Shown here: piece by piece, positions 1 to 10,203 of the stretch
How the letters are laid out: every line of letters starts with the position of its first letter
How positions within the stretch are numbered: position 1 is the first letter of the stretch
DNA from: Smallanthus sonchifolius
Lineage: Eukaryota; Streptophyta; Magnoliopsida; Asterales; Asteraceae
Assembly (NCBI GenBank): GCA_023525975.1
Contig: CM042018.1
Coordinates: forward strand, 104,648,001 to 104,712,000
Length of the DNA stretch: 64,000 nucleotides
Reading direction: 5' to 3'
Made by a program: the position numbers and the translations under genes
The notes under the pieces: model-generated
The model's input: only the letters and a program-made list of their open reading frames with translations
Database searches by the model: none
What the model was told of the DNA's origin: nothing

Positions 1-168
1 TTCCATACAAGTATTCTAATTTGTACTTCAAGTTATTAGTTGTTGGTTGAACTACTTACTTAGGGTTTGCTTAGATTGCTTTAAATGCTCCCATTGTTAA
101 AATCTATTTCATTTGATCTAAACTCTATAATGACATTTTTTTCTGTAAGTATTAATTTTAAAGCAAAT

Positions 169-291
169 GTGGGACTAGCCCACTTGGTGGAGACTCTTGC
201 CTCTTAGATGAGAGGTCTTGAGTTCAAACCCAGACATGTGATGAATTTTTTGGTGTTTGCCGTTAAATTTTTTTTAAAAAAAGTAAACTTA
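169..291 (+). repeat. tRNA-like SINE relic
   Basis: This looks like a short tRNA-derived SINE. An A-box-like TTGGTGGAGAC near 184 is followed by a B-box-like GAGTTCAAACC near 219. The unit ends in a T/A-rich tail after GTTTGCCGTTAAA. I found no clear target duplication, so the borders are approximate. It is not a functional tRNA, because no cloverleaf or acceptor stem is evident. Confidence 0.45.
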
Positions 292-480
292 ATCCCGTTA
301 TATATAATTGTTATAAAAGAGTATAACTAGAATCATAAACATGTGAAATAGATTTGTAAGTTTAAGATCAAATATCTTAATTTCATGACCAATAATTAAA
401 CCTCCTAATTTTGAATTAGGGTGTGTTAAAAAAAAACTCGATTAACATGCGAAAGTCGTAACAGAGTTTTCTTTTAATTT

Positions 481-630
481 GTTATTATTATTACTTTTTT
501 TTAAAGGCAAATTTCTTTATTTCTGTGGAAGTGGGACTTGAACTCATAACTTTCTCAAACCTTGGTGTTCCTAGAGGATTTTCCTCAACCACTGGATCAC
601 CAACCCCAATGGCTGTTATTATTATTACTT
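481..630 (-). mobile_element. tRNA-derived SINE with 16-bp target duplication
   Basis: The body lies at 497-614 on the minus strand. It is flanked by identical 16-bp repeats, GTTATTATTATTACTT, at 481-496 and 615-630. Read on the minus strand it starts GGGGTTGGTGATCCAGTGG (A-box region), has the B-box-like GAGTTCAAGTCCC, and ends TTTGCCTTTAAAA. The SINE at 30362-30481 has the same start and the same TTTGCCTTTAAAA end, so the two belong to one family. Confidence 0.75.
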
Positions 631-838
631 GATGCAGTGTTTATAAGCGTCTTTACACCAACAATAAACATTGAATTAGGAATATGATTTTGTCCTATTT
701 TAGAGTTACATGTAGTTCAATATTTCCAAGTAGTCTATGATGTAGTGATGATTGTTTTGTTATGCTTTTAGCATGCATGTTTGTTTTCTTGCATTTGAGA
801 AGGCTTCATGTTACTTACAATTCCGGTTTAAATTATAA

Positions 839-3800
839 CTAGTGTTATTCCCGACGCGCGATGCGGCGTCGATTGGATCATTAGTGTTCAACGGTGCAGA
901 GATGTGCTTGGATAAGAAGACATGCATATATATATTCATTGACCAAAAGTAGCGTTTTCCAAGAAAGCAATTCTTAAGTTATCTTACAAAAAATGAGTTT
1001 TTTTTTTGGCAAACAAAGAGTGACACAAGAACTGCCTTACAAAAACTGGTAGCTTTCCTTATCAATAGCTTGCTAGCCTTGGTTTTTTATGTGGCAACAC
1101 AAAAAGATTACAAAAGATGAGTCCTTTCTTGTAAGTAGTCTTCGTAATCAGGAAAACGCAATCTTTTCGTTTCACTTATGCCGTCAACTGCAAGCATTAG
1201 AAGTGTAGATCAATGTTTATTTTTTGTTAGTTAAGAGAATCATATTTTCTATGTACCTGGTGACCGGAAGAGGCTGCGTTTCACTGCTGAAACTGTGGCT
1301 GACGGCGTCGCTGGTTTGGGTGTCGTTGGTATCGTTTTGGCAGTTGATGGTGTGGCAGAGGTAACTTCTTCCATGATTGGGTCAGTCAATTTGTTTACCA
1401 TGCATCTCAAGTTGCCCGTACGTGTCTTTTTGCACCTGCAAGTGAAAATTTTTGATCTTTCCTTTGATTGCTTGGAGAGGCGGTGGTATCATCGTTAGGC
1501 CTCTTTTATCTGCAGATCTGAGCATTCTTTTCCAACCAATGTCTTCATAGGTTCATCAAAAAGAGTTGCTGTAACATTCCCTGTTTCGTCAGTGACGGTG
1601 GCGACTATGAGGAACCTATTTGTTGCAAGTTGTTAGTGTATATGGTTAATTGGGTTATATTGTATATGCTTGTCTTACATGTATTTTGGTGCATTGAATT
1701 TTCCATCTGATGCACATGCCCATTTGTCTCCACTTTCATAGATCGTTTGCAAGCAATTCGGACATGCGTTGTAAAACCAATTTTTACCTGCTATAATTTC
1801 AGTAATGGAAGCTGTACATATGAAGGTTTTGCCCTGCAATAACAGAGAATATTTAAGTTCTAAGTTAGCCTTTTTAGATAACTTGGTAGCTTATATATAC
1901 ATACACTTGCAGATTTATATATATATATATATATATACCTTTTTATATACATAATTGTATCATGAAATGCATAATAATGAAAGCTGCTGCTGGTTATTTT
2001 TTTTAATTGCAGTGAAAGCAACTACAATAACAATTGTGTCTGAGTGAGTGAACCGTGATAGCATCACGTAATCGGCAAATATTATTTTTATGTTAAGAGG
2101 TTGGTAAGATATTGAAGGCTATCAGTTCTGTTTGCAAGTTTAATCATATTTCTCTCTAAAATCCTAATTAGTTATTGTTTTTGTCTAGTAAATATTATAT
2201 ACTGTTTATGCTTAATTAGCTGAATTCATAACCAAAGTTGGTACTTATAGGTGTTTAAGAAAAATCAATTATAACTGTGAAGTAAATCAGAAAAAATTGT
2301 GATTATAGGTGGTTTAAGAAAAAATCAATTGTAAAATTTTTGTATTAAAACATACATTCAGAAACAGTTTTTGTAGCTTCATAAATGATTTGCTTGAAAT
2401 AGTTAACAGAGGCCTTAATGAGTAAAAAATTGGATATTGTAACACAATGGGCTGTTTGTAAGTTTAGTAAAATTGATCATATTGAATTATCAAAAGATGA
2501 ACAAATATGTGTATGTGAAATTATGAGTTACACGGTAACCGTTTTGAAAACAACTGTATAATCAAATCCTGTTTTTTTGTAATAGATCGAGTAAGTGAAT
2601 ATAAATGAAAAGCATCCTAAAATTAAATGAAAGGAAGGGTCCTCACCGCGAGTTTGTTATCCTGCAATGGTTATCCTATTTTCACCGAGAGCGGTCAAGG
2701 TGTTTCGGCCTGCCATTTGTTGTAATTCCGTTTGCTGAACGCCACTTGAATCGCTTTTAAAACTGGAAAGTCAAAGAGAATTGAAATGGTCAATTAGCCC
2801 TGCATGTGGTGAAGGGGTCAAATAGTTTAAAGTGTATAGTTTTAACCTGTTAAGCAGTTTCTCTGTCAAAGAAGAGTTGGGGTTCAAGTACACGTATGTC
2901 GTTGCAGTAGATGATAGTTGTAGGCGACCTAGAATAAAGGGTATCAAAGAGTGTATAGGGGTCGTATGTAACCTGAGGGAAGAGGCAAATCATAATTATT
3001 ATTTTTTACATTGGTATTGAACAATTCGCATCGAAGTGACAGCAATGACTGCTGGAAATTCAGATTTTTCAATTGCTTGTTTGTTATATATGTTGGATGA
3101 TGTCACGATCTCTTTCCATAGAGTTGTTTGGATGCTATGATTGCTGTGAAAAAACTAAACGTTGGTTATTTCGCCTAGTTGCTAGCATTTGTCACAGGCT
3201 ATAAACATAAAAAACTGAATGTCAGTTATTCGGCTTTGTATCTTGTTACGTGATAAATAAATATATGTAGTCTTAATTTAATTATTTTTAATAACTTATT
3301 CGCACAAAAACACATTTAAAAAACTAAAAAAAGAAAATCGTAAAGAATTTGGGTCCAATGCATTAACCTGGCATTTGTAAGAGTTAAGTTCACAAATGGC
3401 TTGCGATCTTTAGTTGTTTTTTCTTCCATTCCTTGTAGCAATCCAATGAAATCTGTAAAGAATAAGAGTGAGTTCAAATTTGCGGAAGTTTTTTTTTTAA
3501 GATCGATGTTACTGTGGATTACCTATCACTTGATGGCTATCACCTCGGAGTGAGTCCAAATTTTCGTACTGACAAAATTCGAAATATTGTTGGGGTAATA
3601 TGTCGGTATCATGTATCGAATCAATAGATGTTGCTGCTCCGATGCGTAAGTGCACGTAATGTGACACGACATTTATAGTCGGGCTGATAGGGACACAAAC
3701 GTAAGATTCAATCCGGTAGCACTTGAGTACATTGATCTTAGAGTCGATGTATTTTTGGTCATTGTTATGTGCTATAGCTTGAATTGCATCACCCTATGGA

Positions 3801-4229
3801 GAGGAAAAAGCTGTGTTAACCTAATATACAGAAATGTTAAAACTTTTATATGTAGGGAACATATGCTTACAAAACGGTCTACGAAAAGGTAGCATGTATC
3901 ATTTGGCTTTAAATGTGGGGTCCACTTGCGCAGAACGCGAACCTCAATTGGTAGACCAGTTGCATGGAGTTTAAGTGAGGCTATTCTCTCTACTTCCATC
4001 ACTTGACACCTGCTGGTAATACGTGAGTCATTTGTAAGAATATAACATGATCATTTGGCTTTAAATAATGAAACTGCTTTCCAACCTGTAGGCAATTATG
4101 TAATCACGACACCGTTGATGACTGTTGCTGCGATTAAAATTATGATTTTAGGTCTAGTCTTGGCATTAGATCTTGTGTGTAGAAAAATTAAGCAGCGGCG
4201 TTTAATCTAATATTTTAAATATAAATAGA
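839..4229 (-). mobile_element. Helitron carrying an RPA1-like gene
   Basis: On the minus strand the element starts with 5' TC (4229-4228, TCTATTTATATTTAAAATA) and ends with CTAG (842-839). Just before the end is a GC-rich hairpin, CGACGC with GCGTCG about 8 nt apart. The flanking bases are A on the 5' side and T on the 3' side, the A|T insertion site expected of Helitrons. There is no target duplication. No Rep/helicase ORF is visible, so the copy is non-autonomous. It carries a spliced RPA1-like gene in the same orientation; plant Helitrons are known to carry such genes. Confidence 0.75.
1495..3999 (-). pseudogene. RPA1-like (RPA70) single-strand DNA-binding protein gene in Helitron, one probable frameshift
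   Basis: The family binds single-stranded DNA through OB folds. Exons inferred on the minus strand are 3999-3871, 3793-3523, 3452-3368, 3143-3010, 2928-2847, 2762-2647, 1833-1679 and 1615-1495. All junctions are GT-AG, and the phases agree up to the sixth exon. Visible motifs are IEVRVLRKW and CYLFVDRF (first OB fold), DFIGLLQG and TLWKEIV (second), LQLSST, WFYNACPNC with WACASDG (the zinc-binding third domain), and VTDETGNVTATLFDE. In the sixth exon the frame meets TAA at 2659-2657. A single-base indel there would restore the phase needed by the next exon, so the gene is recently broken or has a base error. The ATG at 3999 is the first Met before the OB fold. A stop follows at 1497-1495. I estimate about 390 residues. 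Confidence 0.72.
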
Positions 4230-4356
4230 TGGTGTCGTTAGCAGAAACAAACGACGGACACTCCTCCTTTTTGTATGTGAGGGCTGAAAAAGGATCAGAG
4301 CCTCAGAGGTATTATTTTAAAACGAAGGGTTGTTTAAAAGGAAGCCATATTCTAAC
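4230..4356. other. spacer between Helitron and copia element, includes CTAAC target duplication
   Basis: No gene is seen here. The last five bases (4352-4356, CTAAC) are the left copy of the target-site duplication of the downstream copia element. The right copy is at 11855-11859. Confidence 0.8.
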
Positions 4357-4482
4357 TATTAGACCAAGATTTATATATTTATGTAAATGATTGTTTACTA
4401 TTATTAGTTGTAATTGTCCTATATATAGGACCTCCTCTTGTATTCATTTATTCATCAAATACATTACACAATACCAATTATA
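4357..4482 (+). repeat. 5' LTR of copia element
   Basis: 126 bp, starting TATTAGACC and ending CCAATTATA. It contains a perfect 16-bp palindrome, GTCCTATATATAGGAC, at 4416-4431. The TATATATA inside it is the likely TATA box. The primer-binding site follows immediately at 4483. Confidence 0.93.
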
Positions 4483-4614
4483 TGGTATCACAGCCATCGA
4501 TCTTACAACCCTAAAACAGCCGCTTCTTTTTTTTCCAACCTTCTTCTTCTTCGTTTTTTTTTTCTGTCAGATCTTACAACCCTAGACAGCATCGATCTTC
4601 CCAAATCGCCAACA

Positions 4615-5285
4615 ATGGCCATCGTCTCCTTCACCACAATTGAGAAAACCAATCACAATTCTCATAAATTCGGTTTTACCCTAAGCCCCACCAATTATGG
4701 ATATTGGAAAACTATGATCAAACCCTTTCTCATCACCAATGGTCTGTATGTTTACATCGATGGAACCCTTTCCTCTCCACCCAAGACCATCGCTGTTTCT
4801 GTTTCTTCTTCAGAAAAGGATTCAGCGCCATCCATCACTCAACAACCTAATCCTGACTACTCGACATGGGCTTCCAATGATGCCCATGTTCGCATGCTAC
4901 TGCTGTCAACGATCTCTGAAGCCTCCTTCAAGCATGTTCAAGGTGATACTTCTCGTGACCTATGGCTTTCTTTGGAAAGAGCTTATGCACCTCATACTTC
5001 TTCACGTGAATACACGCTAAAAACCCAACTCCTCAAGCTGTCAATGCAGTCCGATGAAGCTTCTGCTGCTTATGTCACCCGAGCACAGGAATACAATGAT
5101 GCCTTAGCAAACATTGGTGCAGCTATGCCTGAAAAAGATGTTATTATGCTAATTGTTTCTGGCCTACGTGAAGAATACAATAGCTTGAAGCCCACCATCA
5201 TTGCTCGAGAACCTCCAGCTACCTTATTGAAATTACCCGGCCTTCTTGCTGATCACGAATTTATGACAAAGAAAGATGACCCCAC
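4615..5285 (+). pseudogene. gag: copia gag, N-terminal part, interrupted by nested LTR element
   Basis: The ATG at 4615 starts MAIVSFTTIEKTN and leads into a copia Gag/UBN2-like region. That region contains TNYGYWKTMIKPFL (the W-containing start of the capsid domain), WASNDAHVRMLLLSTI, LWLSLERAYAP and LIVSGLREEYNSLKPTI. Gag forms the virus-like particle that packages element RNA. The frame runs without stops to the nested element at 5286 and resumes in the same frame at 7996, so the insertion alone, not a point mutation, interrupts gag. An upstream in-frame extension exists from 4438 but begins inside the LTR, so the ATG at 4615 is preferred. Confidence 0.88.
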
Positions 5286-5595
5286 TGTTAGGAACAACGT
5301 GGCGCAGCGAAATCAACACACACATGCACAAACGATTATAAAACAGAAAATAAACGACACAAGAATTTTACGTGGTTCGGTCCCAGTGGGGGACCTACGT
5401 CCACGGGCTGCAACTAGGTTATTTCATTAAGCTCTAGGCACACAGATTACAATTACAACATAGGGTATTTATAGATCAAAACTAGGGTTCCTAACTTGTT
5501 CTCCAAGTTAGGCCCAAACCGTAGAGATAGGCCCATTAGGGCCGGCTAACCCTAATTAGGGTCGGCCGCTTCTAAACGAGACTCCACACCTAACA
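5286..5595 (-). repeat. LTR of nested element (3' LTR in element orientation)
   Basis: 310 bp, about 98% identical to 7686-7995. It starts TGTTAGGAAC on the plus strand and ends CACACCTAACA. The element's polypurine tract abuts it on the right at 5596 and beyond. Confidence 0.93.
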
Positions 5596-7335
5596 ATCTC
5601 CCACTTGGAGGCTCGAGCAATCCTCAATCCACCATCCAAGCAGACCCTATACCATTAACTCCAGTAATCTTCAATAACAGAAATCCTCCAAGCCTCCAGT
5701 TCTAAGAACAAGCTAACACTTCACTATTAGAAGTTTCCAAGCCTCCAGCTCCCAAGAACAAGCTAAGATTTCAAATAACAAAAGTCCTCCAAGCCTTCAG
5801 TTCCCATAAACAAGCTAAGACTTCAATCCAATCCTCCTAGTTGCAACAACCAACCCCTCAATTACCAGAAGAGCCCGTTGAAGCTCCCCCGAGCTCCAAC
5901 CCAGCAGTCATCACTGACCCAGCCATGGCAAAACCCGCCATTGACTCATCCTCAATCTCAACCGGCACCTACTCACTCGAACTACCGACTCCAGAGACTT
6001 CCAGAGGAAACACTACTCTCCAAAACCTGCAAGTACCATGGAGAGATTTTCCCATTCGGAATTCCGGTCTTCAAAACCCGACGGTGTTTTGAACTGTACC
6101 TAGAACACGTCCCATGCTCCCACTATTCCTAAAACCCCTACCTGGTTTTAACCTCCGAATGCACTCAACTAACATCTCCGTAGCTCTAGGATTCACACTT
6201 GCAAAATGAATCCACTTAGCTCTACCCGATGCAGCGAGCCAAGACTTTAATACTCGGAAGTTGGTTCCCTTCTTCCAGCGATACATAAACTTGTATCTTC
6301 CTAAAGTCTTCAAACAATAGATTCACCAATGCTTCACAGAAGTGAGTAATGAAGCATACCAGAATCTTGAACCCAAGAGTCTCCACTGCCTTCACTGAGT
6401 CCCAATGCATCAACCCAGACACATTCTCAGAAGCAGAATTTACCATATTTGACATGGACTCTAAAGAATGTCCCACACCTCACGCAGCTCCACCAAGTCA
6501 ACTATGCTCAGCTCCCACTGTCCCTGTTATCCTAACCCATGCCAAATGTCGTACCACTGATCACCACCAAACAAAAAACAACTTCACAGTTCTAGACCAG
6601 CTAACCGGCAAACGGTTATAACGGCAGCAGAGCTTTCATGATGAAAGCAAACGGTACCAAGGATTCCGCGACCGTACACCCGATCGGCTAACCCTAACCG
6701 AAAAATCTTTCAACCGAGCAATATCACCTGACTTCCTTTTTTTTTTCACTTATGTCGTCACCAGCACACCCGTTGGTTCCATTTTCTCCAGGTTTATCCA
6801 ACACCAGTATCCCATTCAAGTTCCATTTTGACAAACCCATCAACCAAAATACATAACCGTCAAACCTTCGATTACACCCATCCCGTCTTCAGCTATAACA
6901 ATAGCAAACAGGAAACAAATCGAAACAGTGAAACAAACACAATAATGTCACGGGCCTGAACTTGACAGTTGTTCTACCAAACACTGTCAATAAACCGATC
7001 TGCTCCTGCAATAAACCTCGCAGACAAATCTAAACCCGAATACTGAATTTCACATAACCCGGTTCCCAAATAGTTGATAATAGACACCCAAATAGTTGAT
7101 AATAAACAATCAAACAGAACTAAACAAAACTCTAACCTATACCCGACGATACCAAGAGCTTTATAACCAAACCCTAATCGGCGGCTTCAAAGAGTTTAAC
7201 CCGGTACCCGAAAGAATCAAACCGTTAACCCGAAACACCTGACCCGACGCTTCACCTGCAAACCCGAGTGAAACCAGCAACTCCAAGAGATCCACAACAG
7301 AAACTCTAATTGCAAAATCACTCCAAATCAGTCCC

Positions 7336-7395
7336 GAACAGCCCTGTTTTCTCCAGAAACAGCCCTGTTTTCCTCCAAAACAGCCCTGTTTTCTT
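7336..7395. repeat. short tandem repeat, AACAGCCCTGTTTTC units
   Basis: Three consecutive units of about 20 bp built on AACAGCCCTGTTTTC(C)TCC lie inside the nested element. Each core AACAGCCCTGTT is close to an inverted repeat. A few hundred bases on, 7515-7590, are paired CACTGTTCACG and GTACTGTAGCAGC repeats. No function can be read from the sequence. Confidence 0.7.
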
Positions 7396-7671
7396 TCCCC
7401 TTTTGCGCAACCTAAGGTTTGAAAAAACCCTAATTCCGGCGACCCAAAAAACAAGAAACCAGGCTGCGAATCAGTCCTGGAACAGCAGCAGCAGAAAAAA
7501 CGAAAAATTTTATGGAAACACTGTTCACGCAGGAAAACACTGTTCACGTCGGCGGCAGTACTGTAGCAGCGGCGGCGGTACTGTAGCAGCAGATCTGAAT
7601 CAACCCTCGATCAGCCTCTACCCTTTTCTCGATCGAAAACCGTACAGACCGTGTGTAAATAACGAGCCAAA

Positions 7672-7683
7672 GCTCTGATACCA
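7672..7683 (-). promoter_or_regulatory. primer-binding site of nested LTR element
   Basis: On the minus strand this reads TGGTATCAGAGC, the complement of the initiator-Met tRNA 3' end. It lies 2 nt inside the LTR at 7686-7995 and fixes the element's orientation. Confidence 0.92.
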
Positions 7684-7685
7684 CT

Positions 7686-7995
7686 TGTTAGGAACAACGT
7701 GGCGCAGCGGAATCAACACACACATGCACAAACGATTATAAAACAGAAAATAAACGACACAAGAATTTTACGTGGTTCGGTCCCAGTGGGGGACCTACGT
7801 CCACGGGCTGCAACTAGGTTATTTCGTTAAGCTCTAGGCACACAGATTACAATTACAACATAGGGTATTTATAGATTAAAACTAGGGTTCCTAACTTGTT
7901 CTCCAAGTTAGGCCCAAACCGTAAAGATAGGCCCATTAGGGCCGGCTAACCCTAATTAGGGCCGGCCGCTTCTAAACGAGACTCCACACCTAACA
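7686..7995 (-). repeat. LTR of nested element (5' LTR in element orientation)
   Basis: 310 bp copy of the terminal repeat, followed by the second CCCAC target duplication at 7996-8000. The frame of the host gag resumes directly after it. Confidence 0.93.
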
Positions 7996-10203
7996 CCCAC
8001 CATTCCTGCTGCTGCCCAAGCCTTCACGGCTACACCTGCTCGTGCCTCAGCCTTGCCGAGCAGTCTTCAACTCCCACCTGAAACAGTACAGTCACTTCAA
8101 CAACTGATGACACAGTTAGGTTTCAATGTGCAACCTGCACAGCAGCAAAACCAAGCCTATTACAGTGCTCGTGGGCAATCCAATCGTGATCGTGGTTCCT
8201 ATAACCGCCGTGGACGAAGCTACTACAACAACAACCGAAACATGGGATCCTCTGCTGGTAACAATTCTAGATTTGCTTGGGCATCTAATCAGAATACCGT
8301 CTATGGTTCTTGTAACAGGTGTGGAATTGGGCACGTTCCCTCACAATGCCCAAATCGTGATCCAGCAACGATTCGTCCACCTCGACAGGCTCCACAAGCA
8401 AATTTTGCTGATCATCGTTCACAAGCATCATCATCTTGGTTGCCAGACACTGGTGCAAACAGTCACGTGTCTCCTGATCTCACCGGCTTTGACAACTCTG
8501 AGCCTTATTTCGGTAAGGATACACTTCTTGTTGGTAATGGCAACGGTTTACCTATTCTTCATATTGGCTCCACCACTTTCAATTCACCAAACAAAACACT
8601 TTCTATTAATGACATTCTTCACGTTCCACAAATAAAACGAAACCTTCTTTCCGTACAACGTTTTTGTCAAGATAATAATGTTTTCTTTGAGTTTCACTCT
8701 ACATTTTTTTGTGTGAAGGATTCGGTTACCCGCACTACCCTCCTCATGGGTCCAAGTAAAGATGGTCTCTACTCCTTTCATCCACCAAAGAGTCATCCCG
8801 TTCCAACTGTTGCTTTTTCCACCGTTCGAGCTTCTCCCACAACTTGGCACCAAAGACTTGGACATCCTCACCCGCAGCTTTTGCAGTCCATGATTTCAAA
8901 GAATTGTCTTCCTCTCATTAATAATTCTGTTTTTCCTTTATGTAATTCTTGTCCTATGGGAAAGTCCTCAAAACTACATTTATCTTCTTCAAATTATAAA
9001 AGCACCCATGTATTGGATTTAGTATTTTGTGATGTTTGGGGTCCCGCTCCTGTTACTTCTTTTTATGGTGATCGTTATTTTTTACTTTGCGTTGTCATTA
9101 CACCAAATACATGTGGATATTTCCAATCAAACAGAAATCTGATGTATTTAGCATCTTTAAACAATTTCATACAATGGCCGAAAGACAATTCCAAACACAA
9201 CTTAAATCGGTTCAAACAGATTGGGGGGGGGGGGGGGATTTCGAAACCTATCTTCCTTTTTTAAAACACTCGGAATTTTACATCGCCTCTCTTGTCCTCA
9301 TACAAGTGAACAAAATGGCTTTGTCGAGAGGCGACACCGCCATGTGGTCGAAACCGGCCTCACCCTCTTAGCACAATCTGGCGTTCCAATGCACTTTTGG
9401 AACTTTGCCTTCCAAACCGCCACATACCTGATAAATCGAATGCCCTCTCGTACCTCATCCCATATTTCTCCTCTTGAAAATCTTCTCAATCGGAAACCCG
9501 ATCTTTCCTTTTTACGTGTTTTCGGGTGCCAATGTTTTCCTCACCTCCGTCCATACAATCCACACAAAATGGATTTCCGTTCATTACCGTGTATTTTCCT
9601 CGGGTATAGCCCTTCTCATCACGGATATCAATGTCTTGATCCTACCACCAATCACATTTACATCTCCAGACACGTACGATTCAATGAAACATATTTTCCC
9701 TTTCTTGAAACACCCTCTCCTAAACCTACCCCACCCTCCCCAGATCCCTACATTTCCTCATATCCTTTTCCTACTACACATGAACAACCATCATCTTCCA
9801 CAAACACTCCTGTCCAGCCACCTAACCAAAATGACCCAACTCCCAATTCAGCCCAAACACCCTCGGCCCAGCCCTTTTCCGCCAGCCCAAACCTGACCTC
9901 TACCAACCAACCTCCTATCCTGCCCAACAAGACAATTCACAACCCGCCGACCCGCCTATTGCCACCTATCAACACCATTCTCAAACCACCACTCCAGCCT
10001 ACCACACTTATCAACATTCAGCACATCCATCTGCTCCAACCACAACTGCCACCCAACCATGTACTCGACCGTCAAATCTTAGACAAACACCCAAACAAAC
10101 CACTCCCTATAGTCCTTCTGCTTTTCACTCTTCCATTGACCCCTCCTCAACCGAACCACCCACCTTTACCATTGCTAACAAAATTCCTCCATGGCGTGCT
10201 GCC
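7996..10203 (+). pseudogene. copia gag C-terminus, protease and integrase, frameshifted
   Basis: Gag resumes after the nested insertion. It carries a shortened zinc knuckle, CNRCGIGHVPSQC (CX2CX3HX4C, one residue short of the usual CX2CX4HX4C). Then come the protease WLPDTGANSHV, the GAG-pre-integrase motif TTWHQRLGH...CNSCPMGKS and the integrase start LVFCDVWGPA. A frameshift near 9085-9095 breaks integrase. A second break coincides with a run of 15 G at 9223-9237, exactly where the conserved DWGGEF codons should be. Integrase then continues in a new frame with SEQNGFVERRHRHVVE, FQTATYLINRMP and FGCQCFPHLRPYN. A further shift lies in the Pro/Thr-rich linker around 9900-10000, before RT. Confidence 0.88.

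Larger units (their letters stand above)
5286..7995 (-). mobile_element. nested non-autonomous LTR element (LARD/TRIM-like), reverse orientation
   Basis: It is flanked by CCCAC at 5281-5285 and 7996-8000, a 5-bp target duplication. Its 310-bp terminal repeats begin TGTTAGG and end CTAACA. On the minus strand a perfect initiator-Met primer-binding site, TGGTATCAGAGC, lies at 7683-7672, two bases inside the LTR. The polypurine tract AAGTGGGAGAT abuts the other LTR near 5606-5596. The 2.09-kb interior has only short scattered ORFs and no recognisable gag or pol, so movement must depend on proteins supplied by another element. The two LTRs differ at about five positions, all transitions, as expected from deamination of methylated cytosine. 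Confidence 0.93.

Noticed and set aside
1295..1498. 67-codon plus-strand ORF
   Set aside because: It overlaps the last exon of the minus-strand RPA1-like gene and is a shadow frame.
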